A stretch of DNA of 64,000 nt from Micromonospora antibiotica. Its GTDB lineage: Bacteria; Actinomycetota; Actinomycetes; Mycobacteriales; Micromonosporaceae. The notes beneath the pieces were generated by a model. That model was not told the origin of the DNA and made no database searches. It was given only the letters and a program-made list of their open reading frames with translations. The stretch covers positions 806,001 to 870,000 of the forward strand of contig NZ_JAGFWR010000001.1 in NCBI RefSeq assembly GCF_017599305.1, in the 5' to 3' direction. A program made the translations under genes and the position numbers. Position 1 is the stretch's first letter, and each line of letters starts with the position of its first letter. Shown here piece after piece: positions 50,240 to 59,059 of this stretch.

Positions 50240-50272
50240 GAATCGCTGACGTCATCAGCTCTAAAGGACGCG
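50240..50272 (+). repeat. 33-bp interspersed motif, copy A
   Basis: GAATCGCTGACGTCATCAGC, then TCTAAAGGACGCG. It matches copy C at 59060-59092 in 31 of 33 positions and an inverted, shorter copy B at 58630-58659. It contains the palindrome TGACGTCA. It lies 120 bp upstream of the secreted SH3-like gene, which runs the other way. Confidence 0.85.
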
Positions 50273-50418
50273 CGAGGGACAACCCACCCCCCGCCGCACG
50301 CAGGGCGAGGGGATCGACGCAACGGGCCAGGGCGCGCGAGGGGACCAGCGCATCCCGGCCCGGCCGCAGCCGCCCTGCGCGTGGGGCACGCCCGGCGCGA
50401 CCGACCCCACCGCGCAGG
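50273..50418. other. Intergenic region, nothing further recognised
   Basis: Sequence between the 33-bp motif and the end of the XPB-like helicase gene. It is GC-rich with no supportable gene or clear hairpin. Confidence 0.4.
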
Positions 50419-52098
50419 TCAGTCGACCGTGGGCAGGGGCGGGCCGAGGACGTCGTCGGCGTCCACGATGGTGTACGCGTACCCCTGCTCGGCGAGGAAG
50501 CGCTGCCGGTGGGCGGCGTACTCGGTGTCGATGGTGTCCCGGGAGACCACCGTGTAGAAGTGCGCCTGCCGGCCGTCGGCCTTCGGCCGGAGCACCCGGC
50601 CCAACCGCTGCGCCTCCTCCTGCCGGGAGCCGAACGTGCCGGACACCTGGATCGCCACCGCCGCCTCCGGCAGGTCGATGGAGAAGTTGCCCACCTTGGA
50701 GATGACGAGCGTGCGCAGCTCACCCGAGCGGAACGCGTCGAACAGCCGTTCCCGCTCCTTGTTGGTGGTGGAACCCTGGATGATCGGTGCGTCCAGGTAC
50801 TCCCCGAGCTGGTGCAACTGGTCGATGTACGCCCCGATCACCAACACCTGGTCGTCGGGGTGCCGCTGCACGAGGGCGCGGACCACCGGCAGCTTCGTGC
50901 GGGCGGTCGCCGCCATCCGGTAACGCTCCTCGGCCTCCGCCGTCGCGTACGACATCCGCTCCGCGTCGGTCAGGGTGACCCGGACCTCGGTGCACTCGGC
51001 CGGGGCGATCCAGCCCTGCGACTCGATGTCCTTCCACGGCGCGTCGTACCGCTTGGGGCCGATCAGGCTGAACACGTCACCCTCCCGGCCGTCCTCGCGG
51101 ACCAGGGTCGCGGTCAGACCCAGCCGGCGGCGGGCCTGCAGGTCCGCGGTGAACCGGAAGATCGGCGCGGGCAGCAGGTGCACCTCGTCATAGACGACCA
51201 GACCCCAGTCGCGGGCCCCGAACAGCTCCAGGTGGGTGAACGCGCCGCCGCGCCGCGAGGTGAGCACCTGGTACGTGGCGATGGTGACCGGCCGGATCTC
51301 CTTGCGCTCGCCCGAGTACTCCCCGATCTCCTCCTCGGTGAGTGAGGTGCGGGCGATCAGCTCCCGCTTCCACTGCCGGCCCGCGACCGTGTTGGTGACC
51401 AGGATCAGCGTGGTCGCCTTCGCCTCGGCCATCGCCGCCGCACCGACCATGGTCTTGCCCGCCCCGCAGGGCAGCACCACCACCCCCGACCCGCCGGCCC
51501 AGAACGCCTCCACCGCCTCACGCTGGTACGACCGCAGCGTCCACGGCTTACCGCCGTCCTTGCCGGCCTCGGCCAGCTCGATCGGGTGCGCCTCACCGTC
51601 GACGTACCCGGCCAGGTCCTCCGCCGGCCAACCCAGCTTGAGCAGCGCCTGCTTGAGTCGACCCCGCTCGGACGGGTGCACCCGGATCGTGTCGTCGTCG
51701 ATCTTGTCACCGAGCATCCCGGCGAGCTTCTTGCTCTTGGCGACCTCGATCAGCACCATCCGGTCCAGCCCCCGCAGCACCAGCCCGTACGCCGGGTCGT
51801 TGGCGAGCTGGAGCCGGCCGTACCGGTCCATGGTGTCGGCCACGTCCACCAGCAGGGCGTGCGGCACCGGATAGCGGGAGTATTTCAGCAGCGCGTCGAC
51901 CACCGCCTCGGCGTCGTGGCCGGCGGCGCGGGCGTTCCACAGGCCCAGCGGGGTGAGCCGGTAGGTGTGCACGTGCTCCGGGGAACGCTCCAACTCGGCG
52001 AAGGGCGCGATCGCCATCCGGCAGGACTGCGCGTCCGGGTGGTCGATCTCCAGCAGCAGCGTCTTGTCGGACTGCACGATCAGTGGTCCACCGCTCAC
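50419..52098 (-). CDS. XPB/Rad25-type DNA repair helicase
   Basis: A 559-residue superfamily 2 helicase of the XPB class found in actinomycetes and archaea. An N-terminal damage-recognition-like domain (to about residue 160) precedes Walker A (VVVLPCGAGKTMVGA), DEVH box (VVYDEVHLLP), motif III GLTATLVREDGREGD, and the helicase C-lobe with a conserved ISKVGNFSIDLPEA and QEEAQRLGRVLRP. Mycobacterial XPB unwinds 3' to 5'. The GTG at 52098 has GAGGAGGGG upstream. It is located near the helicase-associated-domain gene (53687-56149), with the L,D-transpeptidase gene between. Confidence 0.93.
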   Translation of the reverse strand: MSGGPLIVQSDKTLLLEIDHPDAQSCRMAIAPFAELERSPEHVHTYRLTPLGLWNARAAGHDAEAVVDALLKYSRYPVPHALLVDVADTMDRYGRLQLANDPAYGLVLRGLDRMVLIEVAKSKKLAGMLGDKIDDDTIRVHPSERGRLKQALLKLGWPAEDLAGYVDGEAHPIELAEAGKDGGKPWTLRSYQREAVEAFWAGGSGVVVLPCGAGKTMVGAAAMAEAKATTLILVTNTVAGRQWKRELIARTSLTEEEIGEYSGERKEIRPVTIATYQVLTSRRGGAFTHLELFGARDWGLVVYDEVHLLPAPIFRFTADLQARRRLGLTATLVREDGREGDVFSLIGPKRYDAPWKDIESQGWIAPAECTEVRVTLTDAERMSYATAEAEERYRMAATARTKLPVVRALVQRHPDDQVLVIGAYIDQLHQLGEYLDAPIIQGSTTNKERERLFDAFRSGELRTLVISKVGNFSIDLPEAAVAIQVSGTFGSRQEEAQRLGRVLRPKADGRQAHFYTVVSRDTIDTEYAAHRQRFLAEQGYAYTIVDADDVLGPPLPTVD

Positions 52099-52270
52099 GC
52101 CAGGTCCCCTCCTCGGCCGGATTCCCCCGACCGGCGGCGAATCCCGCCGCAGGTCGACCATCCAGTGTTGCACGGGGGTGGGAGACTGCCAGAAAATCTT
52201 CGCAATGGGTGCAACGTTTCCCGGGGGACACACGTCTACCAGTGGGACGACTGAACCGGGGAGGCACACG

Positions 52271-53158
52271 ATGCAGGTCCGCCACAGAGCCCGGGTCGTC
52301 GCCCTGGCCACGGTCATGCTGGTCGGCGCCGGTGGGTGTGCGTCCGTGCCGCAGGCCGACCCGGGTGGCACTGGAGGAGGGCTCGCCCCGGTCGGCAGTG
52401 CGGAACAGGTAACGGGGGCGGGCGCCGGCTCCCTGCCCGACCAGCTGACCGGGTCCGACACGAAGCCCCGGCACCGGGAGCAGCCGCAGCCGAAGGTCCG
52501 CGCCACCAAGACCCCGAAGGCGTCGACCGGGCGTCGCCCGCGTGTCCCGCAGAAGTCCAACCAGACCCGCTGCCAGGTGGGCGAGCACCAGCGTGAGGTG
52601 GAGACGTACCTGGCCCGGCTGGGCGGGTTCGGCACGCTCACCGTGGACGGTCGGCAGACCGACGCCGACTGCGCCGCGATCAAGAAGTTCCAGCAGCGGT
52701 ACGACATCCGCCCCGCCGAGGGTCGCGCCGGCCCGTTGACGCTCGACGTGGCGAAGCGACTCGCCACCACCGACGTCAAGCGTTGCTCCGCCGGCTCCGG
52801 CACCACCTTCTGCGTGGACCTGACCCGGCAGACCACCTGGGTGATGCGCGACGGCAAGGTGGTCGCCAAGCCCACCGTCACCCGAACCGGGATGGCCGGG
52901 TACGCCACCCCCGCCGGCACCTACAAGGTGAACCTGCGCAACCTCAAGGAGTGGTCCAACCCGTACGAGGTGTGGCTGCCCTACTGGCAGCGCTTCAACG
53001 GCGGGATCGGCTTCCACGAGACCACCACCTACCTGCACAACGCGGGCATCGGCTCGCACGGCTGCGTCAACCTGCTGCACACCGACGCGGTGCGCTGGTG
53101 GGAGCTGGGCAAGGTGGGCTCCCGGGTGGTCCTGGTCGGCCGCCGCCCCGGCACCTGA
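52271..53158 (+). CDS. L,D-transpeptidase lipoprotein with peptidoglycan-binding domain
   Basis: A 295-residue exported enzyme. Signal peptide with lipobox-like VGAGGC (Cys near residue 23), a charged Pro/Lys linker, PG_binding_1 domain (residues about 103-160: HQREVETYLARLGGFGTLTV, CAAIKKFQQRYDIRP), then a YkuD domain with the catalytic GSHGCVN (His263, Cys265). It forms 3-3 cross-links in peptidoglycan. CVDLTRQTTWVMRDGKVVAK is the typical first strand pair. It is divergent from the XPB gene, 172 bp apart. Confidence 0.92.
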   Translation: MQVRHRARVVALATVMLVGAGGCASVPQADPGGTGGGLAPVGSAEQVTGAGAGSLPDQLTGSDTKPRHREQPQPKVRATKTPKASTGRRPRVPQKSNQTRCQVGEHQREVETYLARLGGFGTLTVDGRQTDADCAAIKKFQQRYDIRPAEGRAGPLTLDVAKRLATTDVKRCSAGSGTTFCVDLTRQTTWVMRDGKVVAKPTVTRTGMAGYATPAGTYKVNLRNLKEWSNPYEVWLPYWQRFNGGIGFHETTTYLHNAGIGSHGCVNLLHTDAVRWWELGKVGSRVVLVGRRPGT

Positions 53159-53348
53159 CCCGCACCGCCTGAGCCCCTGCCCGGTAACGCCGCCGCGCCG
53201 GCCCTGACCCGTGCCGCCGCAGCCCGTCTCGCCTCCGGCACCTCGGTAGTTGTCCATAGGGGCCGGATCGGGGGTATTTCCCCCTGTCCGTCCTGGCAAC
53301 CGGGTGCCACCCTGGAAGTCAGGGGCCGGACGGGGTGGGAGGGCTGGG

Positions 53349-53600
53349 ATGACCGTCGATCACGAGATGATCGCCGAGGACGCGTCGAACGGCGACCGGG
53401 TGACACCGACCGACGAGGTCTCCACGGCCACCATGGTCGGGTACGCCGTCGCCGGGATCGCCGTCGTCGGCTGGTTCCTCTTCGGCTGGCTGGTGCAACG
53501 GCAGGGCTTCATCGACTCGGTCGGTGAGGCCGCCGGCACCGGCTTCGCCCTGCTGCTCATCGTCTCCGTCGTCGGCACCGTACGCCGCAGCCGCCGCTGA
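53349..53600 (+). CDS. Small membrane protein (two helices)
   Basis: An 83-residue protein, MTVDHEMIAEDASNGDRVTP, with helices at residues about 29-49 (MVGYAVAGIAVVGWFLFGWL) and 57-76 (SVGEAAGTGFALLLIVSVVG), ending with RRSRR. GGGAGGG precedes the ATG. There is no known family. It sits between the L,D-transpeptidase gene and the convergent helicase-associated gene. Confidence 0.65.
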   Translation: MTVDHEMIAEDASNGDRVTPTDEVSTATMVGYAVAGIAVVGWFLFGWLVQRQGFIDSVGEAAGTGFALLLIVSVVGTVRRSRR

Positions 53601-53686
53601 GCGTCGGCAGTGACCGCCACGCCGGTCACGCCGCACCGCCCGCACGCCGCCGTCGACCACGGGTGACGGGGGCGCCGGGGTGCCGG

Positions 53687-56149
53687 TCAGTCCTCCCGCA
53701 CCGCCGCGGTGATCCGGTGCAGGGCGAAGGTGTGCAGCATCTCGGTCCGCTCGTCCTCGGCACGCAGGTAACCCGCGCCGATCGACACCGGCCGCAGCAG
53801 CCGGGACAGCGTCGCCCCGTGCGCGTCGACGTAACCGACCCAGACCAGCGCCTTGTCCCGGACCGCCTGCTGGAGCACCGCCAGGGCCTCGGCGTGACCG
53901 TGCGCGGGTAGCGGACCGGCCGCAGCCCGGGCCGCCCCGCCACGGACCACCGCCGGGGCCCGCCGGGCCGCCCGCGCCGCCGCCTCACCCCGCCGGATCT
54001 GCTCCACCACACCGAGCAGCCGGGGCAACGCCAACCGGGGCGTGGCCAGCGGGTCCACCGCCCGGCCGGTCAGCACCCGGGCCGGGGCCCGCCGGACCCG
54101 GGGCCGGGCCAGCACCATCATGCCGCTGGCGTCCTCCGGCACCGGGGCGTACCCGGCGTCACGCAGTGCGGTCAGCATCCGCCCCACCTGGTAGGACGTG
54201 CACAGCACCGTCGGGGCCAGCCGGCGGAACGCCAACGGCGTCAACCGCCGGTCGGCCAGCACCTCCGCCAGCAGTGCCTCGTCGTCACTGCGCACGTACC
54301 CACCGGCGGAGCCGACCCGCAACCCGCCGTGCTGCCGGGCCACGTCGTCCACCAGGTAGGTCAACCCCTGCGGGATCGGGGTACGCGACCGGCGGCGGAA
54401 CAGTTCGTGCAGGTCGTCGGCGGTGTAACCGGCGTCCAGGGCCCGCCGGACACTGGCCGTGGTGACCCGGTGCACGCTGGCCCCACCCGCCGACTCCGGC
54501 TCGGTCACCGCCTCCAGCTCACCGGCCAACGTCGGGTCCGGTGGGCCGGGCACCACCACGCTCAGGTCGGCCTGCACCAGGAAATGGTCGACCGGGGCGG
54601 GGAGCAGGGCGTCCAACGCCCGCACCGTGCCCGAGGGGTCACCGCTCTCGGTGTCGGTGCGCAACCCCAGCGGGTCGTCCCCGCCCCGCTCGTCGGGCTC
54701 CGTGACGCTCGCGAGCAGCAGCCGCCCGTATGAAGTGAGCGCACCGAGGCCGGTCACCCCGAGCCGCGCCGCCTCGGTCAGCACCTCCCGGTGTGCGGCC
54801 TCCCGGCCCCTGCTGCGCCGGGGTGCCCGCCAGTCGAGCAGCGCCAGCACCTCATCGACGGTGGGGGCGGTACCCGGTTCCAGGTCGGCCAGCACCCCGA
54901 GCACCGCCCGGCGGGCGGCCGGCGCACCGGCCCGTTCCGCCTCGGCGGAGAGCACACTGATCGGCCGGTCCCGGTCGTCGCGCTGCCCCACCAGGCCGGC
55001 CTGCCGGCTCATCGTCAACCAACCCCGGGCCAACTGCTCCCAGCGGTGGGCCAGCGACATCGCCCGCCACACCTCGTACGCCCCGGTGGGCAGCACCTGC
55101 TGCTCGCCCCCGTAGCGGCTGGCGGCGGCGGGCAGGTCCAGCTCACCGAGGAGACCGGCCGCGTACGCCACCTCGACCAGGAGCGCGGTCGTCGACTCGT
55201 CCAGGGCCACCGCACGGGCCAGCCGGCGCAGGTCGCGGACCCCGACCCCGCCGGAGCGCAGCACCGGGGCCGGCTCGCCGGTCAACTCCTCCAGCAGCGC
55301 CTCGGTGTGCCGTACCACCTCCATGGTCTGCCCGACCCCGGCGGAGTCGGCGGCCTTCGGTTCGCGGGGTGGTGCGTCGACCGGGGGCGGGCTGGTCCGC
55401 AGCGGCCCGAGCGGGCCGGTGTCGCGGCGCAGCAGCAACCCCACCTCGCGGGGCAGCTCGACCGTCCCGGCGGAGACCGCCACCAGCAGCCGCGCCTCGA
55501 CCAGCCAACGCACCGGCGACCCGGTCGGGGCACCGCCGTTGGTGGGGTCGGGCGGCAGGTCGCCCTCCGCGCCGAGCGCCGGGGCCTGGAGTGAGCCCGG
55601 CGGCACGCTGCCGACGGGCGGGCCGGCGGCGAGCCGGTCCAGGATCGCCCGCGCCGACGGGGGCGCGGCGAGCAGCGTCCGGCGCAGCTTCGCGGCGTCC
55701 GCACACAGCGCCGCCGCCCGCGGGTCCAGCTCGTCGGCCGGTCGCCCCAGCCCCGCCGGGTACGGGGCGAGCTCGTCCACGCTGCCGGCGACCCGCAGCG
55801 TCTGCTCCGGGCCGTACAGCAGGAACCGGGCGCGGAGCCGGTCGAGCGCACTGCGGACGGTGGTCGGGGCGGGCGGGTGCGGCCCGGCGGTGGCCATGGC
55901 GAGCACCGCCTCGGTGGAGCTGGTGCCGTCCGAGGGGTGCCGGGTGAGCCGGGCGGCGTCGAGGATCTGGAGGGTGAACTGGTCCAGCCCGTCGAGCGCG
56001 CGGGCGACCGACACCCGCGACTCGGCCCGCAGGGCGAGCGCGGAGACGTCGGCCGGCACCGGTACGACGAGGTCGGGGCGCAGCTGGAGCAGCGCGGCGA
56101 GCGCCTCGTCGGGCAGCGCGCGCAACTGGTCGGCGAGTGAGGTGGTCAT
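53687..56149 (-). CDS. Helicase-associated domain protein (XPB/Ssl2 N-terminal-like)
   Basis: An 820-residue actinobacterial protein. The N-terminal region (MTTSLADQLRALPDEALAAL, LLQLRPDLVVPVPADVSALA) is a wHTH-like module; a central region contains the helicase XPB/Ssl2 N-terminal domain type (HFLVQADLSVVVPGPPDPTL, VHRVTTASVRRALDAGYTAD), and the end carries a WYL-like fold (DKALVWVGYVDAHGATLSRL). The protein lacks helicase motifs, so it is a partner rather than a motor. It lies next to XPB, and the same pairing is found in other actinomycetes; it probably loads XPB or recognises damage. Confidence 0.85.
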   Translation of the reverse strand: MTTSLADQLRALPDEALAALLQLRPDLVVPVPADVSALALRAESRVSVARALDGLDQFTLQILDAARLTRHPSDGTSSTEAVLAMATAGPHPPAPTTVRSALDRLRARFLLYGPEQTLRVAGSVDELAPYPAGLGRPADELDPRAAALCADAAKLRRTLLAAPPSARAILDRLAAGPPVGSVPPGSLQAPALGAEGDLPPDPTNGGAPTGSPVRWLVEARLLVAVSAGTVELPREVGLLLRRDTGPLGPLRTSPPPVDAPPREPKAADSAGVGQTMEVVRHTEALLEELTGEPAPVLRSGGVGVRDLRRLARAVALDESTTALLVEVAYAAGLLGELDLPAAASRYGGEQQVLPTGAYEVWRAMSLAHRWEQLARGWLTMSRQAGLVGQRDDRDRPISVLSAEAERAGAPAARRAVLGVLADLEPGTAPTVDEVLALLDWRAPRRSRGREAAHREVLTEAARLGVTGLGALTSYGRLLLASVTEPDERGGDDPLGLRTDTESGDPSGTVRALDALLPAPVDHFLVQADLSVVVPGPPDPTLAGELEAVTEPESAGGASVHRVTTASVRRALDAGYTADDLHELFRRRSRTPIPQGLTYLVDDVARQHGGLRVGSAGGYVRSDDEALLAEVLADRRLTPLAFRRLAPTVLCTSYQVGRMLTALRDAGYAPVPEDASGMMVLARPRVRRAPARVLTGRAVDPLATPRLALPRLLGVVEQIRRGEAAARAARRAPAVVRGGAARAAAGPLPAHGHAEALAVLQQAVRDKALVWVGYVDAHGATLSRLLRPVSIGAGYLRAEDERTEMLHTFALHRITAAVRED

Positions 56150-56233
56150 CGTCGTTCCACGCTAGCCCGCAGGCGGGCGATTGCGCCCCCCGGACGTCCG
56201 GCTCGGACTGACCTGTCCGGGTACCTTCGCAGA

Positions 56234-56857
56234 ATGTCCGCGCTGATGGTCGGGTTCGACCTCGACATGACCCTGATCGACTCCCGCCCCGGCATCGCCG
56301 CCGCCTACCGGGCGCTCACCGCCCGCACCGGTGTGCCGGTCGACGCCGAACTGGCGGTCTCCCGGCTCGGTCCGCCGCTGCGCACCGAACTCGCCCACTG
56401 GTTCCCGGCCGAGCGGATCGAGGAGGCGGTGGTCCTCTACCGGGAGCTGTACCCGGCGTACGCGATCGCCCCGTCGGTGCCGATGCCCGGTGCCCGGGAG
56501 GCGGTCGACGCGGTGCACGCACACGGCGGCCGGGTGATGGTCGTCACCTCGAAGATCGGCCGGTTGGCCCGGCTGCACCTGGACCACCTAGGGCTGGCGG
56601 TCGACGAGTTGGCCGGGGACCTGTTCGCCGAGCAGAAGGCGACGTCGTTGCGGGAGCACGGTGCCGCGCTCTACGTCGGTGACCACGTTGCGGACATGGT
56701 GGCGGCCGGGGCGGCCGGTATCCCGGGAGTGGCGGTGGCGACCGGCCCGTGCCCGGCGGACGACCTGCGGGCCGCCGGGGCGCAGCTGGTCCTCGACGAC
56801 CTCACCGGATTCCCGGCGGCGCTCGACCGGATCATCGGGCTAGCCTTGGAGCAGTAG
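56234..56857 (+). CDS. HAD-superfamily hydrolase
   Basis: A 207-residue HAD phosphatase. Motif I is VGFDLDMTLIDSRPGIAAAY (DxD with an added Met), motif II MVVTSKIG, motif III/IV region FAEQKATSLREH and YVGDHVADMVAAGAAG. A small helical cap lies at residues about 20-75. Related enzymes are phosphoglycolate phosphatase-like. It is probably in an operon with the cold-shock-domain gene 29 bp downstream. Confidence 0.88.
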   Translation: MSALMVGFDLDMTLIDSRPGIAAAYRALTARTGVPVDAELAVSRLGPPLRTELAHWFPAERIEEAVVLYRELYPAYAIAPSVPMPGAREAVDAVHAHGGRVMVVTSKIGRLARLHLDHLGLAVDELAGDLFAEQKATSLREHGAALYVGDHVADMVAAGAAGIPGVAVATGPCPADDLRAAGAQLVLDDLTGFPAALDRIIGLALEQ

Positions 56858-56886
56858 TCGTATCGAGTGAAGCAGGGGTTTCCAAG

Positions 56887-57273
56887 GTGCCGACGGGTCG
56901 AGTGAAGTGGTATGACGCGGCCAAGGGATACGGGTTCGTCACCAGCGACGAGGGTGGCGACGTGTTCCTGCCGAAGGGCGCGCTGCCGGCGGGTGTCACC
57001 GACCTCAAGGGTGGTCAACGGGTCGACTTCAGCGTGGTGGACAGCCGGCGTGGCGCCCAGGCGATGGGGGTCAAGCTGCTGGACGCCCCGCCGTCGATGG
57101 CGGAGCTGCGCCGCCGGCCGGCCGAGGAGTTGCACGGTCTGGTCGAGGACATGATCAAGGTGCTGGAGGCGAAGGTGCAGCCGGACCTGCGCCGGGGCCG
57201 CTTCCCCGACCGCAAGACCGCGCAGAAGATCGCTCAGCTGGTCCACGCGGTGGCCAGCGAGTTGGAGGTCTGA
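56887..57273 (+). CDS. Cold-shock-domain protein with C-terminal extension
   Basis: A 128-residue protein. The cold-shock domain (residues 1-66) has GRVKWYDAAKGYGFVTSDEG (RNP1-like KGYGFV) and DVFLPKGAL (RNP2 region has FL in place of FVH). A helical C-terminal extension (RRRPAEELHGLVEDMIKVLE) doubles its size, a form common in actinobacteria. It binds RNA or single-stranded DNA. The start is GTG 56887. Its last 40 bp overlap the 3' end of the convergent mqnD gene. Confidence 0.9.
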   Translation: MPTGRVKWYDAAKGYGFVTSDEGGDVFLPKGALPAGVTDLKGGQRVDFSVVDSRRGAQAMGVKLLDAPPSMAELRRRPAEELHGLVEDMIKVLEAKVQPDLRRGRFPDRKTAQKIAQLVHAVASELEV

Positions 57274-58238
57274 GGCACCAGCCCGGCGTCGGCGGCCCGG
57301 CCCAGCAGCGCCTCCACGGCGGCGAACCCCGCGTCCCCCAGGTCGGCGGTGAACTCGTTGACGTAGAGGCCGATGTGCCGGTCCACCACGTCGGGCTCCA
57401 TCTCCTGCGCGTGCGCGAGCACGTACCCCCGGCTGGCCGACGGGTCGGCCCACGCCTGGCGTACCGACTCCCGGATCCAGCCGGCGGCGGCCACCGGGTC
57501 GACCGTGCCCTTGCGGGCCAGGATCGCCCCGAGCGGGATGGGTAGGCCGGTGTCGGCCTCCCACCACTCACCCAGGTCCACCAGCGCGGTCAACCCGTGC
57601 CGGTGGTAGGTGAACCGGGCCTCGTGGATCACCAGGCCGGCGTCGTAGCGGCCCGCCGCCACGCCCGGCATGATCTCGTGGAACGGCACGATCTCGATCC
57701 GGGCCGGTGGCTGTCCCGCCGACCAGAGCCGGAACAGCAGGTACGCGGTGGTCCGGTCACCCGGCACCGCCACCGTGGCCCCGCTCAGGTCGACCCGGTC
57801 CGCCCGCCCCGCCCCGCCGGCTGCGCTGGCCGGCCCCGTTGCCGGTCCGGCCGCCCCCGTTGCCGGTCCGGCGGGCCCGGTTGCCGGTCCGGTGGGCCCG
57901 GTTGCCGTGCTGGCGTCGGTGGTGGCCCCGCCTGCGATGGTGGTGCTGTCGGTGGTGGCGTCCTGAGCTTCGGTGCCCCGGGTGAGTACGAGGGGGCCGC
58001 AGCCCCGGCCGAGCGCACCGCCGCAGGGCAGCAGGTGGTAGTCGTCGAGCAGCCACGGGAGCGCCGCGTAGCTGACCTTCACCAGGTCGAAGGCCCCCCG
58101 TTCGGCGGCGGTGTTGGTGACGTCGACGTCGGCGAAGGTCACCTCCACCGGCGGCGCACCCGGCACCCGGCCGTGCACCAGCGCGTCGAAGACGAAGGTG
58201 TCGTTGGGGCAGGGGGAGATCGCCAGGGAGAGCGCCAC
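57234..58238 (-). CDS. mqnD: 1,4-dihydroxy-6-naphthoate synthase (futalosine pathway)
   Basis: A 334-residue MqnD, which converts cyclic de-hypoxanthinylfutalosine to 1,4-dihydroxy-6-naphthoate in menaquinone biosynthesis. The N-terminus LSLAISPCPNDTFVFDALVH and FADVDVTNTAAERGAFDLVK are diagnostic, as are VPGDRTTAYLLFRLW and YDAGLVIHEARFTYHRHGL (catalytic His). About 45 residues of Ala/Gly/Pro/Thr repeats (TGPAGPATG type) are inserted after the GRGCGPLVLTRG strand (encoded about 57810-57960), absent from typical MqnD. GTG 58238 is the start. The 3' end overlaps the cold-shock gene by 40 bp. Confidence 0.93.
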   Translation of the reverse strand: MALSLAISPCPNDTFVFDALVHGRVPGAPPVEVTFADVDVTNTAAERGAFDLVKVSYAALPWLLDDYHLLPCGGALGRGCGPLVLTRGTEAQDATTDSTTIAGGATTDASTATGPTGPATGPAGPATGAAGPATGPASAAGGAGRADRVDLSGATVAVPGDRTTAYLLFRLWSAGQPPARIEIVPFHEIMPGVAAGRYDAGLVIHEARFTYHRHGLTALVDLGEWWEADTGLPIPLGAILARKGTVDPVAAAGWIRESVRQAWADPSASRGYVLAHAQEMEPDVVDRHIGLYVNEFTADLGDAGFAAVEALLGRAADAGLVPQTSNSLATAWTS

Positions 58239-58315
58239 GCCCCCACGGTAGCGCCGCTGCGGCATTCGCCCCGCCATCCCCCGATGTGACGCCCACCCCG
58301 CCCGCCCCCGGCGGG

Positions 58316-58515
58316 GGCCGTTCTGACCGGCGGGCCGTTCTGACCGGCCGGTGGGCCGTTGTGGCCGGCGGGCCGTTCTGACCGGCCGGCGGGCCGTTGT
58401 GGCCGGTGGGCCGTTGTGGCCGGCGGGCCGTTCTGGCCGGGCGGCGGGCCCGTTCTGACCGGTGGGCCGTTCTGCCCGGGTTGTCCTGGCCGGCGGGCCC
58501 GTTCTGGCCCGGCGG
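58316..58515. repeat. Tandem GC-rich repeat
   Basis: About nine degenerate units of GGGCCGTTCTGACCGGC or GGGCCGTTGTGGCCGGC, spacing 18-27 bp, between mqnD and motif copy B. Confidence 0.75.
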
Positions 58516-58629
58516 GTCTCACCCGCTCGGGAGGACCTGCGTCCGGCTCGTGATCCCACCCGGCCCGGCCCAGCCCGGCCCGGCCCAGCCCGGCTCAGCC
58601 CGGGGCGGGGCGACGAGTACTACGTGTGT

Positions 58630-58659
58630 GCCCTTTCGAGCTGATGACGTCATCGAGTC
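58630..58659 (-). repeat. 30-bp interspersed motif, copy B (inverted)
   Basis: On the minus strand it reads GACTCGATGACGTCATCAGC followed by TCGAAAGGGC, the same motif as copies A and C. It contains the 12-bp palindrome GATGACGTCATC. It faces copy C (59060-59092) in inverted orientation about 430 bp away. Confidence 0.8.
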
Positions 58660-58945
58660 AGCGCGGGCCGAGCGGCAGCGGGGTCAGCGTGGGGCGGGGC
58701 GGTGGCAGGGTCAGCGTGGGGTAGGGCGGTGGCGGGGTGAGGGTGGGGCGGAGTGGTAGCGGGATCAGCGTGGGGCGGAGCGCCGGGCGCGGAGGTGACG
58801 CGTACCCACCCTGGCCGAGGCGTGGTGGTTTGACCTTTTCTCGGTATGCCCGGGGCCGTGCCACCCGGCCGGACACCGTTGTCGAGACCATGGCGGGCTG
58901 ACGACCCGGGCATGAGCCGGAAGCGGCCCGGGACTCCCTCACTGG

Positions 58946-59017
58946 TTTCAAGACCCATCCGTCTTTCAAGACTTATCTATCATTCAAGACTTATCTGTCT
59001 TTCAAGACCTATCCGTC
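58946..59017. repeat. Four 18-bp tandem repeats in an AT-rich patch
   Basis: TTTCAAGACCCATCCGTC, TTTCAAGACTTATCTATC, ATTCAAGACTTATCTGTC and TTTCAAGACCTATCCGTC, directly abutting. Base composition is far lower in GC than the surroundings. There are no spacers, so it is not a CRISPR array. It looks like an iteron- or binding-site array. Confidence 0.9.
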
Positions 59018-59059
59018 ACCGACTTCTTTGGTCGGTATGCCTGGATCGGACCAATCCGT

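Noticed and set aside
58946..59017. 18-bp repeats as a CRISPR array
   Set aside because: Units abut directly without spacers, are shorter than CRISPR repeats, and no cas gene is present in the window.
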